This document shows, piece by piece, positions 25,401 to 37,920 of a DNA stretch of 64,000 nucleotides. A program made the translations under genes and the position numbers. The notes below the pieces were generated by a model. It made no database searches, was not told the DNA's origin, and saw only the letters and a list, made by a program, of their open reading frames with translations. Location of the stretch: positions 1 to 64,000 of the forward strand of contig JAJBAV010000008.1 of the NCBI GenBank assembly GCA_020532085.1, in the 5' to 3' direction. How positions within the stretch are numbered: the first letter of the stretch is position 1; every line of letters begins with the position of its first letter. Source of the DNA: Candidatus Cloacimonadota bacterium. GTDB lineage: Bacteria > Cloacimonadota > Cloacimonadia > Cloacimonadales > Cloacimonadaceae.

Positions 25401-25641
25401 TCTCCTCTTCGCCGATGAAGAGCTTGGGAATGCCGTCCAGGCGGACGCGGGCGTAACTGGCGCCGTCGCGTTCCACGGCCTCCAGTTCCCAGGCGGGAAG
25501 CTGGAAGTTGATCTGGATGCCGTCGCCGCTGTCGCGGGTGACGGTGAAAGCTGATCCGCCGGGCAGGCTTTGGCCGGCCAAAAACAGGGGTGTCAGCAGG
25601 AGCATGGCCAGCAGGGGCCAGGCGCAGATGGTTTTCCTCAT
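19480..25641 (-). CDS. Gingipain-like (C25) giant secreted protein, catalytic His not conserved
   Basis: 2053 residues from ATG 25641 (AAAGGA upstream, signal peptide ending ...LLLTPLFLAGQ). A propeptide-like region (30-200) precedes the C25 domain (about 224-600): PRLLVIYGNYV, DYIVLIGDASG and GDVSIGRI. The catalytic Cys region is LITCATGDFGG (C450), but the expected His site (Y-x-G-H-G) reads FFNYRGYIGMSGW (418-430), with no His. After it come an invasin/CarboxypepD-like domain (about 605-690), Ig-like repeats, a second beta domain with DTSYDQCPVYDWIG, a jelly-roll, two Fn3 domains, one LHGQSVYTAAEL module, a 'choice-of-anchor D' Ig-like unit and a C-terminal Fn3 ending FYKVVALRD. It may be an inactive or altered peptidase acting as an adhesin. 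Terminators follow. Confidence 0.82.
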   Translation of the reverse strand: MRKTICAWPLLAMLLLTPLFLAGQSLPGGSAFTVTRDSGDGIQINFQLPAWELEAVERDGASYARVRLDGIPKLFIGEEETLPVFSAMVAIPARGGVSLRVSGAAAASRSGLQPDFAAALAAERQSGRHPETLYPAAPALISAPQVLRDFRVVSLNVHPFQWDSATGELLVRDHLTLNLDFDNGPSVNETIPAPSLSPAFEKIYRGLILNYDQAAGRNADYHSPRLLVIYGNYVNAEYQGKVDEYVAWKRQKGYLVEAASTATTGTSNSAIKAYIQTRYDNPETRPDYIVLIGDASGTISVPTYGSYTDYYYTWLAGGDNLGDVSIGRISVADTDQMTKYMAKLMFYEREVYAGTGDWLNNMLLVGDTSPSGISTVYTNQYIKEISSRVNPAYTYEEIYGDSPSPSSMNSEINQGVSFFNYRGYIGMSGWSPSSSLVNYGKLFHAVLITCATGDFGGTSATEAVVRLGTDIQYTGAITAIGMATSSTATPQNNTLNVGIFHALYNLGMRDMSSALHYSKLYLNAIYGISNPDQTYNFAAYCNLIGDPTAPVYVGIPSTFNVSAPAGIPAGTTSMAVVVKDAADQPVEGATVALTDSSGQQAALAFSDASGLAYLAFAANLSGSLQLTVSQNDFKPFIQSVSIASTGGLLLDGIVIDDSNGGNGDEEANPGETLLLYFALRNSSSSTITPSGVATESDPYVTLIDDRVEFDPILPNSSALSSGVELQIDSGCPDQHSFNLGFSHAEWQISIPVTVSSGHLEILSHAFVGSPGNLVNPGDSWPLTLTLKNSGSAPLTGVQGTLTSLDSFFEVTDAQGAWGSLASGSSVANSANTFSIHARSTSLDGMVIPLQLDLFADGFTQSIPLSFTLGQTAVTDPLGQDAYGYFIFDMGDTSYDQCPVYDWIGIAPAEGGSGTALNLTDPGNAGDEGDQNGAVSIQTVNLPFTFKYYGVDYSQASISSNGFIAFGATQNSDWRNLRLPGPGGAHPMLAVFWDDLELGTGSAVYTWYNSALNYYVVQWHGLYSGYDSISPETFQAILYDPTYYPTHTGDGQIKLQYKDFNNIDTGNSEDHWPHANYCTIGIEDHTETIGLEYTFGNSYPTAAAPLTDESALFITTRPILPDSAYLSINQVEINDTNANGHLEAGESALLPISLRNRGLVDATNVSALLSSADPHVSVTAASAAYGTVLAQDVAYPHTNFAIQVAANCPPAHDLVFTLDVTADSGTWSYNLPLRVYAPELQFGSYLISDPGGDGDGVLDPGETVAVSIPLLNSGEVASEAGSATLASSTPGISILGGTDSFGPIGPDGMASLSFTISASPATALGTIVELAFAASAGSISLSRTEYAVVGIIMETFETGNFNSLPWVQGANPWVIDSSTFHAGANSARSGTIGNSSLTSLEVTRVLPASGQLSFWYKVSSESNYDFLKFYVDGVQQGSWSGEVDWTQATYTLATGTRVLKWVYSKDYAMTSGSDCAWIDDIVFPASTNPSVHYPAENLSAAASHGLVLLNWTAPLYGTPSGYKIFRDSALLTSVTDLSHTDYSVNDGTTYNYYVVASYPEGDSDPTATASATPNTYPPTALAALPGNTVVDLSWTAAEGRGARSAFAANPGRDISGYRIYRDGSPLTTVAATTFQDAGLTNGVTYNYYVTTLYSGPAGESAPSNTVSATPNLISEVVLGDGTSSTGISTACPINITYKSLHGQSVYTAAELNAQGVSGPLYITGLAFWVNTPPDYVLPDFRIRLKHTTDANVANWQGATDMVTVFSADNYLPTAGGWDMLTFQTPFLWNGSQNIVVDTAFNLTEEWTQSGTVRYSSVASGYRCARDDYSDQTNVFSGTYTSPNRPNLKLALLPFQTGPEIAVDPLSLDFGEVELGSGSVQQFSITNSGDALLSGSITAPTGYTVGEAAARKASGEARPGGREREAAQRNTLNFSIPAGTASAFTLAFTPTAAQDYPGNLVINSNASGEANLQIPVNGTGISLSLDTPALSISRIGGNAVLSWPPVSNATAYQVWSASDPYGAFTLLTPTAITTPGYTDTRGLSRAFYKVVALRD

Positions 25642-25740
25642 GATCGATCCTTTGGAGTGAGAATGTATGATTGGATCGTTAATAATGCAATTCCCGGTGC
25701 AAAAGTTACAATTTCCTTTGTTCAACCTTTCCAGACAGGA

Positions 25741-25777
25741 AAAAAATCCCGGCCCATTCACCAGGGAACAGGCCGGG
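25741..25777 (-). terminator. Intrinsic terminator of the first subtilase gene
   Basis: Stem CCCGGCC (25748-25754) pairs with GGCCGGG (25771-25777) around a 16-base loop. On the minus strand it is followed by ATTTTTTT. It lies 19 bases after the subtilase stop. Confidence 0.8.
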
Positions 25778-25795
25778 CAGTTGATTCAGATCTTG

Positions 25796-31555
<5,760 letters not shown>

Positions 31556-31818
31556 GTTTTTCTCTCTTCGCCCCTTGGAGGGCTATGATGTATTCAAATA
31601 TCTGTTCACCTCCGCTGTAACCCGCGCGTTGTCCGCAGGGAGCGGCCTGAACGAAAACTGGTCGAAAATTTACTTCTCCCGGCTTTGAAAATCATGGGCG
31701 GGGATTTGTCAACCATTTTTTGCCAGTTCGATTTTTCCATTAAAGCCATTGCCTTCAAACACTTAAACCTGGCCAGCATTTGTTTGACAGGGGCAAACTT
31801 TGCTTAGGGTTAAAAGAC
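31556..31818 (-). other. Spacer between the two subtilase genes, possible minus-strand promoter
   Basis: No gene seen. On the minus strand a perfect TTGACA (plus-strand TGTCAA at 31707-31712) lies about 150 bases upstream of the 31555 start, but the -10 region is poor. The spacer is AT-richer than the genes. Confidence 0.3.
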
Positions 31819-31852
31819 TGGCCCCGCCAATCCTCGGAGGACAGCGGGGCCA
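31819..31852 (-). terminator. Intrinsic terminator of the second subtilase gene
   Basis: Stem TGGCCCCGC (31819-31827) pairs with GCGGGGCCA (31844-31852). The minus-strand tail is GTCTTTTAAC, a weak U-tract. It lies 18 bases after the stop. Confidence 0.7.
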
Positions 31853-31870
31853 GATATCGGAGTTGTTTGT

Positions 31871-34800
31871 TTATTGCTTGGCGGGAAGGTCCTCAAAAGC
31901 CGCCACGACCTTGTAGAAGGCCATGGGCAGGGCTTCGGTGTCCTCCCAGCTGGTGACGCCATATACTGTGGCGAAGGGCTCGTAATCGCCGTAGGGATCG
32001 GTGGCGCGGTAGATGTGGTAGCGGTTGGCATTGGTGACCGCGTCCCAGGAAACGGTGACGCCGCCAGCGCTTTTGCTGACCGCGATGTCCGGGATGGCGA
32101 GGTAACTCAGGATCACCCTCACCTCCACCGAGGCGTAGCCAATGGCATAGCCGTCGTCCACCACGAAGTTAAGGGTCTCGCTGCCGAACCAGTCGGCAGG
32201 CGCGGAGAAGGTGACCTGATGTCCGTCGATGGCGGCCTGGATGTAGGCGCTCTCACCCACGGTGAGGGTCACCGTGTGGCCGTCCAGGTCCTCGATGTAG
32301 GGGCCGAAATCCACCACCAAGTTGTCGTTCATGTCGAACTCGAATCCTTCCACAGGCAGGGTCAGGGTGGGGGCGTTGTTGGTGACGGTGAGGCTCACGG
32401 TTACGTAAACCTCGGGATTTTCCGGATCGTTTGAGGCCACCTTGATGGTGGTCTGGTATTCACCGGGGGCGAGGCCGGTGGCGTTGAAGCTGGCCACCAC
32501 TTCCTGGGAAGCGTTTTCCAGCAACGTTCCGGAGGGCGGGAACCAGCTCAGCCAGTCCGCCTGGGGGGATTCCGAAAGGATGAACTCGAGGTCCAGGCTG
32601 CCGGAATTGCCGATGGTGAAGCTGAGATTTTCCCCGCCGTTCACGGGCAGGGTGGCGGCCAGGCTGGTGGGATCCACGCTGATGCTGGGATCGGTGTACC
32701 CGCTGCCGCTGAGGGCGATGTTCACCGTGGGCTCATCCGCGTCGTTGCTGGAGATCACCACATTGCCAGGATAGACCTGCGCGGCGCTGGGAACGAAGCT
32801 GAGGTCGTAAGTGAGGGTCTGTCCCGCCGCGACGTTCAGAGTAATGGTGTTGCGCGTGTCCGCGAGGGCGGAACCGAGCATCGGCGCGCTCTTGCCGGTG
32901 GGGGCGGCGGATCTTGAGGCATTGCTACTTTTGGCTACGTGCAGGGCCACGCCGTAGCCGGCGGGAGTGCTGATGGTGCCGGTCAGAGCGGCTGTGCCGG
33001 TGTTTTGCACGGTGAACTGCAGCACGCTGGCCTGCCCGACCTCAACCGCGCCGAAATCCAGGGCCAGGGGTGAAACCACGATCTCCGGGGCCTCGGTCTC
33101 TTCCACCTCCAGGACCAGCTGGAGGTTGGGCCGGTTGGCGGTGTTGGTGCCACCGGTGAAGACTTCGGTCTGGTCGCTGTAGTCATTCCGAACGAAGCGA
33201 TAGCCGTTGGTAATGGAGGTGTATTGCGTGGTGCCGGATGAGGTGTAAGAGCCGACGAGCCCGAAGGCGGTGTCCACAACGATGTTGTCGGTGCCGTTCC
33301 AGGTGAAGGGGGTGGCCAGAGTCAGCATGTTCCAGCCGGTGGCGGTGGGCTGGTAGGATGCGGCAGTCCAGACGGTGCTGAGCCCGGTTGAGATCCAGCT
33401 GGAAGCGTCTGTGGCACTGGTGTGGCCCATGCGGATGAGGTAGTTGGGCATGGTCAGGCTGGGCAGGCCGGTCACGTTGAAGCCGATCTCGAGGATGTCG
33501 ATGGGCCCGAACACGCCTTTGGCATTGAGTTCGGCGGCTGTGTAAACCGCCTGTCCGTGCAGGCTCTGATACCAGACGTTGATGGGGCAACCGTCTGAGG
33601 TCCCGCTGCTGGAAGTGCCGTCGCCGATGATCACAGAGGTCACGAGGTCGGGCGTGGCCTGGACCGTGGCGGTGGGCTCGGCGTCTTCACCGGAGTAGGT
33701 GGCCACCACATAGTAGGAGTAGGTGGTTCCGTTCACCACGGCGTTGTCGGTGTATGAGAGTCCCGGCACAGTGGTGAGCAGGCTGCCGTTCCGGTGGATC
33801 TTGTAGCCGCTGGGGGTCCCGCTGAGGGGAGCGGTCCAGTTCAGCTCCACAAATCCGTTTCCGCCGGCCGCGGTGAGATCACGCGCGGGATAGAGAAGCC
33901 CCTGGGGCAGGTAGGCCTGCAGTTTCAGGTTGGGCAGGTTGGTGGAGGCCGTCAGGGATGTGGGCTGGGCGTCGTCGTTGCGGTTTTGGCGGGCCTGGTT
34001 GCCGGTTGTGGAGGTGTAGGTCCAGAAAGGATAGCCGCTGATCCAATCCTGGAAACCCTTGACGGTGAGGATGGCCAGGTTGGAAGTTCCGTCGTAGGCG
34101 AAGAGGTTGTTAAGCTCCACCTCCATCCAGCCTGAGGTCGCCGTATTCGGGAAGGTTCCGCTGTAAACCAGGGTGTAGCCGTCCGTGCTGTAAGCGCCGC
34201 TGGTCAGGGTGGAAGCGGTGGTCTGCTTCATGTAGATGCTCACCGCCTCGATGGGGTTCACATCAGCGCCGCTGGCCTTGTAGAAGCCCAGGGACTTGAT
34301 GGTGCAGACGCTGCCGATCTGCGAGGCCAGGTAGATCGCTTCGTGGCCAGAGTAATTGTAATAACGGTCGATGGGGTAGGTCTGGGATCCGGTGCCTTCA
34401 CCGATGATGATGGTGGAGAGGGGGTTGGCGGTGGGAAAGCCTGTCACGGCGTTCGAGGGATCGGATTCCTCAGAGCCGTAGATGGCCGTCACATAATACT
34501 CATAGTTGGTGTTGTTCACCACGTTGGTATCCGAGTAAGTGAGGCCGCCGGTGCTGGCCAGATAGCTGCCATCGCGGTATACCTTGTAGTTGGAGGGAGT
34601 TCCAGAGGCCGGAGCGTCCCAGGCCAGGTTCACGTATCCGTTGCCGGAAGCTGCGGTCAGGTTGCGCGGCGGGGCATAGTAGGTCCCCATGGGCGGGAAG
34701 ATGATGTGGTCCAGCCAGGCGCAGTCGCTGCCATTGGCCACAGAACTGTCTTTGGAATAGGTCCAGGCAAAGGTATGGTTGCCTGAGGTGACCGGATAAG

Positions 34801-36916
34801 AAGCTTCCGACCAGCCCGCGGAACCGGACCATGATCCTTGTTGCACCTCATCGATGTAGAAGCGCAGGAAGTCGTAATTGCTTTCGGAGGAAACTTTGTA
34901 CCAGAAGCTGATGTTCCCCGCGGAGCTGACCACCACAGGCAGGCTGAGGGTGGTGCTGCTGTTGTCGTTAATGTCGCCGGACTCGGCGGCGTAGGTGCCG
35001 GAAAAGACTTCCGAACTCTGCACGGTCCAGGGTACCGAGCTGTTGTTCACCCAGGGATACAAAGTGAAGTCGCCGGTCTCAAAACCCTCATCCGGAGGGG
35101 CCAGCAGGTTTACCGTGATGCTGCGGGTGGCGGTGTTGCTATCGTCATCGGTGGCGATCACCTTGATGCTGTGGGCGCCGCCGGCGTATCCGGCCGTGTT
35201 CCAAACCCAGGAATAGGGGCTGGAGGTGTCGGTACTTTTCAGCACGTCATCGATGTAGAAAGCCACGCCGGTGATGTAGCCGTCGGTGTCGGAGGCGGTG
35301 GCGGTGATGGTGATCACGCTGTTGAGGTCATGCACCGAACCACCGGCCGGGGAAGTGATGGAGACCGAAGGAAGGGTGGGATCGGTTGCCAGTAAAGCCT
35401 GGTAGGCATTGATGCGTCCGCTGCCCAGTTGGCCGATGTAGCTTTGGTTCACCGCGTAATGATCGTCAGCGCTGGATTCGAGGATATCCTCCACGTCCGC
35501 GCTGCTGAGGGTGCGGCCGTTGCGGTGGGCAAAGGAAACCACCAAAGCTGCCACGCCGGAAGCGTGGGGACAGGCCATCGAAGTGCCTTGGTAGAAGCCG
35601 TAGCTGCTGTTGCTCCAGCAACTGAGCACGCCTTCCTCAGTAACGCTGTTGGTCTCGCCACCGGGGGCGGAGACGTCCACCCAGGTGTCGTAGTTCGAAT
35701 ACCAAGCCTTGGTGTCTTCGTGCGTGGTGCCGGCCACGGCGAAAACGCCGCTGTAGCAGCCGGGATACCACTGGCCGCTGGATTCGCCGTTTCCCGCGGC
35801 GTAGATGGTGATCCCGTTGGACATCACGCTGCCGCCGCCGTTGGCGTTGAAATAGTCGATGGCGTCAAGCACTGACTGCTCGTAGCTTCCCACGCTGGTG
35901 TAGCCCCAGCTGTTCTGGGAAATGCAGGCGCCGTTGTCGGCGGCATAGACCGGGGCGTTTTCAAAGCCGCCGCCGCCGGAAGAGGGAGCAAAAACCTGGG
36001 TGCTCATCAGCCGCACACCGTTGCCGGTGCCGGAACCGCCGGCCACGCCGGAGATGCCCACGCCATTGTTGTTCACGCCAGCCACGGTTCCCGACACGTG
36101 GCAGCCGTGATCGCCGGCCACGATGGTGCTGGTGCTTTCATAAAAATTGTAGCCGTAAACGTCGTCCACATAGCCGTTGCCGTCATCGTCAATGCTGTTG
36201 CCGGCAATTTCGCCGGGATTGATCCACATATTCGCGGCCAGGTCCGGATGGTTGTACTGCACGCCTTGGTCCTGGATGCAGACCACCACGTCGGTGTGGC
36301 CTTTTTCGATGTCCCAGGCTTCGGGGAGGTCGATGTCGGCATCAACCGTTCCGCCGGTCTGGCCGGTGTTGTGGTAGTGCCACTGCTCGCCGTAGCGCGG
36401 GTCGTTCGGGGTCCAGCGGCTCAGGTCTTCCGCGATGGCGGCCACTTCGTCCTGGTTCACGCTGAGCAGGGTTTTCTTGTATTCGGGCTCGGCCCACTGG
36501 ACGTCTTTGGCCAGATCCCGGTAGGCCATCACGATCTCGCGGATGTCCGCGGCGCTGTCATATTCCAGCTCGAACCAGAGATGCAGGCCCCATTCCACGT
36601 GGCGCCAGCCCCATTTGAGGTTTTTGCTCACGTCGCCGAAGACGGGGCTGATCTTTTTCACCCCGTACTGGAGGTTGAGGGCGTCCAGTTCTTCGAGGCC
36701 GAAGCTGGCCAGGGCGCCGTCCTGATATCGAAAACCTTGGGCCAGCGCGGAATTGGCCTCGCTGAGCTTGATCCTGATGTGGCCTTGTTCCATGGCGCTG
36801 TCAGGAACCTGAAAGATGTCGATGAAGGGCCGTTCGCCAAAGCTGGGCGCGGCCGCCAGACCGAGCGTGCCAAAGATGACAAGCAGCAGGGTCAGCAATG
36901 TTTTCAATCTGGGCAT
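31871..36916 (-). CDS. Giant secreted subtilisin-like (S8) protease, paralogue
   Basis: 1681 residues from ATG 36916, which has AAGGAG upstream and starts signal peptide MPRLKTLLTLLLVIFGTLGLA; an in-frame ATG at 36955 is less likely. The triad is complete: D216 (VCIQDQGVQ), H270 (GDHGCHVSGT), S446 (YQGTSMACPH). After the protease come an Ig-like domain (VSITSPAGGSVHDL), a jelly-roll domain, Fn3 domains, a diverged and a typical LHGQSVYTAAEL module and a 'choice-of-anchor D' pair. One cadherin-like unit and a C-terminal Fn3-like domain ending FYKVVAAFEDLPAKQ complete it. It shares N-terminal and C-terminal regions with the neighbouring subtilase, a tandem duplication that has since changed its middle. 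Confidence 0.9.
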   Translation of the reverse strand: MPRLKTLLTLLLVIFGTLGLAAAPSFGERPFIDIFQVPDSAMEQGHIRIKLSEANSALAQGFRYQDGALASFGLEELDALNLQYGVKKISPVFGDVSKNLKWGWRHVEWGLHLWFELEYDSAADIREIVMAYRDLAKDVQWAEPEYKKTLLSVNQDEVAAIAEDLSRWTPNDPRYGEQWHYHNTGQTGGTVDADIDLPEAWDIEKGHTDVVVCIQDQGVQYNHPDLAANMWINPGEIAGNSIDDDGNGYVDDVYGYNFYESTSTIVAGDHGCHVSGTVAGVNNNGVGISGVAGGSGTGNGVRLMSTQVFAPSSGGGGFENAPVYAADNGACISQNSWGYTSVGSYEQSVLDAIDYFNANGGGSVMSNGITIYAAGNGESSGQWYPGCYSGVFAVAGTTHEDTKAWYSNYDTWVDVSAPGGETNSVTEEGVLSCWSNSSYGFYQGTSMACPHASGVAALVVSFAHRNGRTLSSADVEDILESSADDHYAVNQSYIGQLGSGRINAYQALLATDPTLPSVSITSPAGGSVHDLNSVITITATASDTDGYITGVAFYIDDVLKSTDTSSPYSWVWNTAGYAGGAHSIKVIATDDDSNTATRSITVNLLAPPDEGFETGDFTLYPWVNNSSVPWTVQSSEVFSGTYAAESGDINDNSSTTLSLPVVVSSAGNISFWYKVSSESNYDFLRFYIDEVQQGSWSGSAGWSEASYPVTSGNHTFAWTYSKDSSVANGSDCAWLDHIIFPPMGTYYAPPRNLTAASGNGYVNLAWDAPASGTPSNYKVYRDGSYLASTGGLTYSDTNVVNNTNYEYYVTAIYGSEESDPSNAVTGFPTANPLSTIIIGEGTGSQTYPIDRYYNYSGHEAIYLASQIGSVCTIKSLGFYKASGADVNPIEAVSIYMKQTTASTLTSGAYSTDGYTLVYSGTFPNTATSGWMEVELNNLFAYDGTSNLAILTVKGFQDWISGYPFWTYTSTTGNQARQNRNDDAQPTSLTASTNLPNLKLQAYLPQGLLYPARDLTAAGGNGFVELNWTAPLSGTPSGYKIHRNGSLLTTVPGLSYTDNAVVNGTTYSYYVVATYSGEDAEPTATVQATPDLVTSVIIGDGTSSSGTSDGCPINVWYQSLHGQAVYTAAELNAKGVFGPIDILEIGFNVTGLPSLTMPNYLIRMGHTSATDASSWISTGLSTVWTAASYQPTATGWNMLTLATPFTWNGTDNIVVDTAFGLVGSYTSSGTTQYTSITNGYRFVRNDYSDQTEVFTGGTNTANRPNLQLVLEVEETEAPEIVVSPLALDFGAVEVGQASVLQFTVQNTGTAALTGTISTPAGYGVALHVAKSSNASRSAAPTGKSAPMLGSALADTRNTITLNVAAGQTLTYDLSFVPSAAQVYPGNVVISSNDADEPTVNIALSGSGYTDPSISVDPTSLAATLPVNGGENLSFTIGNSGSLDLEFILSESPQADWLSWFPPSGTLLENASQEVVASFNATGLAPGEYQTTIKVASNDPENPEVYVTVSLTVTNNAPTLTLPVEGFEFDMNDNLVVDFGPYIEDLDGHTVTLTVGESAYIQAAIDGHQVTFSAPADWFGSETLNFVVDDGYAIGYASVEVRVILSYLAIPDIAVSKSAGGVTVSWDAVTNANRYHIYRATDPYGDYEPFATVYGVTSWEDTEALPMAFYKVVAAFEDLPAKQ

Positions 36917-37100
36917 TGTTTTTCTCCTTGTGAGAACGCAGGGTTGCTGTAACATTTTCTGATTTTTGCCTGTGAACGTTCACCGTGGCGCTGGGCGAAC
37001 GGGGCGGAAAAACTTCGGAGTATCGTCCTTTCCCATTCTGACCGGGAAGATCTCAGACGTTTTTGGAGAAGCGTGGGGAACACAATATTTTGTCAATCAA

Positions 37101-37207
37101 AAATTTGCCGCTTGGTCAATAAAGTGGCCTGGCAGGGATATCTTGCTCTCAATCCGAAATTTGCCGCTTGGTCATTTACGTGGCCGGGCATGAATATCTT
37201 GCTCTAT
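37101..37207. repeat. 56-bp direct repeat (two copies)
   Basis: AAATTTGCCGCTTGGTCA begins at 37101 and again at 37157. Both copies continue through GTGGCC and end ATATCTTGCTCT. Confidence 0.8.
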
Positions 37208-37255
37208 CTCACACCTTGGTTCGATCTGCCAAACTGGCCGGGGAAAGGGGTGACT

Positions 37256-37479
37256 TTCAGCCCGCACGGGCTGAAGTCCATCGTTTCAAGACGGAAGGCG
37301 GTGGCTTCAGCCACCGTGCCCCAAAACACCGGAGCATGAAAAAGACGATGTCCGGTCGGCTTCAGCCACCGGAGGTTGGATCGCCCTGCCCTGGTGAGGG
37401 AAAACAAGCCGGCGGTTAAAACCGCCGGAGATCGTGTCTCCCTGGCCGCTGATACCCGGGAACGGTGGCTGAAGCCACC
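37256..37479. repeat. Cluster of short GC-rich palindromes (REP-like)
   Basis: Perfect small hairpins lie at 37256-37275 (TTCAGCCC...GGGCTGAA), 37300-37315 (GGTGGCTTCAGCCACC), 37411-37426 (GGCGGTTAAAACCGCC) and 37464-37479 (GGTGGCTGAAGCCACC). The CTTCAGCC core recurs, which suggests one family of REP-like units different from those at 2-3 kb. Confidence 0.7.
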
Positions 37480-37670
37480 GCCTTCCGTCTTTCGCATCAG
37501 CGTTTCAGTCGGAGTGAATCAGGGATTTAATCACTGTTTCTATCCGGGTGAATCAGGGTTTCAGCCGGAGTAAATCGGCGTTTCGATCATGGTTTCATAT
37601 CAGAGTGGATCCGAGCAAATCCGAGCAAATCAAAGAACAAACTTGCAGATAAACCAGCTTGGCCCCGGAG

Positions 37671-37749
37671 ATCATTACGGTATCAATACGGAATCAATAC
37701 GGATTTCATCCGTAATGATTCCGTATTGATACCGTATTGATATTGGGAG
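37671..37749. repeat. Long palindrome, copy 2 of 3 (left end shortened)
   Basis: Same sequence as 131-217, but the outermost bases of the left arm are missing and each arm has one matching substitution (CGTAATGATT instead of CGTATTGATT), so the hairpin is kept. The right flank shows no IS end, unlike the other two copies. It lies 170 bases upstream of copA. Confidence 0.88.
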
Positions 37750-37920
37750 CCATCTGGGAGGCAGTGGTGTTTAATATTGAATGCCAGTGCGTTGCCTCCA
37801 TCATGGTGAACACGATATCCGAAGTGGGCGCAAAGCCGCCCAAGGACATGAACTTGAGCTTGCCCGGCAGCGCGATCGGGATATCCTATCAAATGGATAG
37901 ACGATCCAAAAGAGGAATCA

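Larger units (their letters stand above)
36917..37670. other. Repeat-rich intergenic region upstream of the subtilase genes
   Basis: No gene is supported. It holds the 56-bp direct repeat (37101-37207) and several small palindromes (37256-37479). Then follow loosely repeated AATCAGGG/TTCAGCCGG words up to the second long palindrome. The subtilase promoter must lie near 36930-37100, where a minus-strand TTGACA (plus-strand TGTCAA at 37091-37096) is seen without a clear -10. Confidence 0.5.

Noticed and set aside
23752-25554. 600-codon Gly/Val/His-rich frame opposite the C25 gene
   Set aside because: Codon-bias shadow of the coding strand, as are similar frames at 20296-21018 and 21502-22149.
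31784-31812. Plus-strand TTGACA near 31784 as promoter
   Set aside because: The -10 region reads GGGTTA and no plus-strand gene follows; it faces into the subtilase gene's terminator.
36917-37920. Search for tRNA or other structured RNA genes in the largest gaps
   Set aside because: No cloverleaf with a T-loop GGTTCRA or CCA end seen in this or the other gaps; the structures present are short REP-like hairpins.
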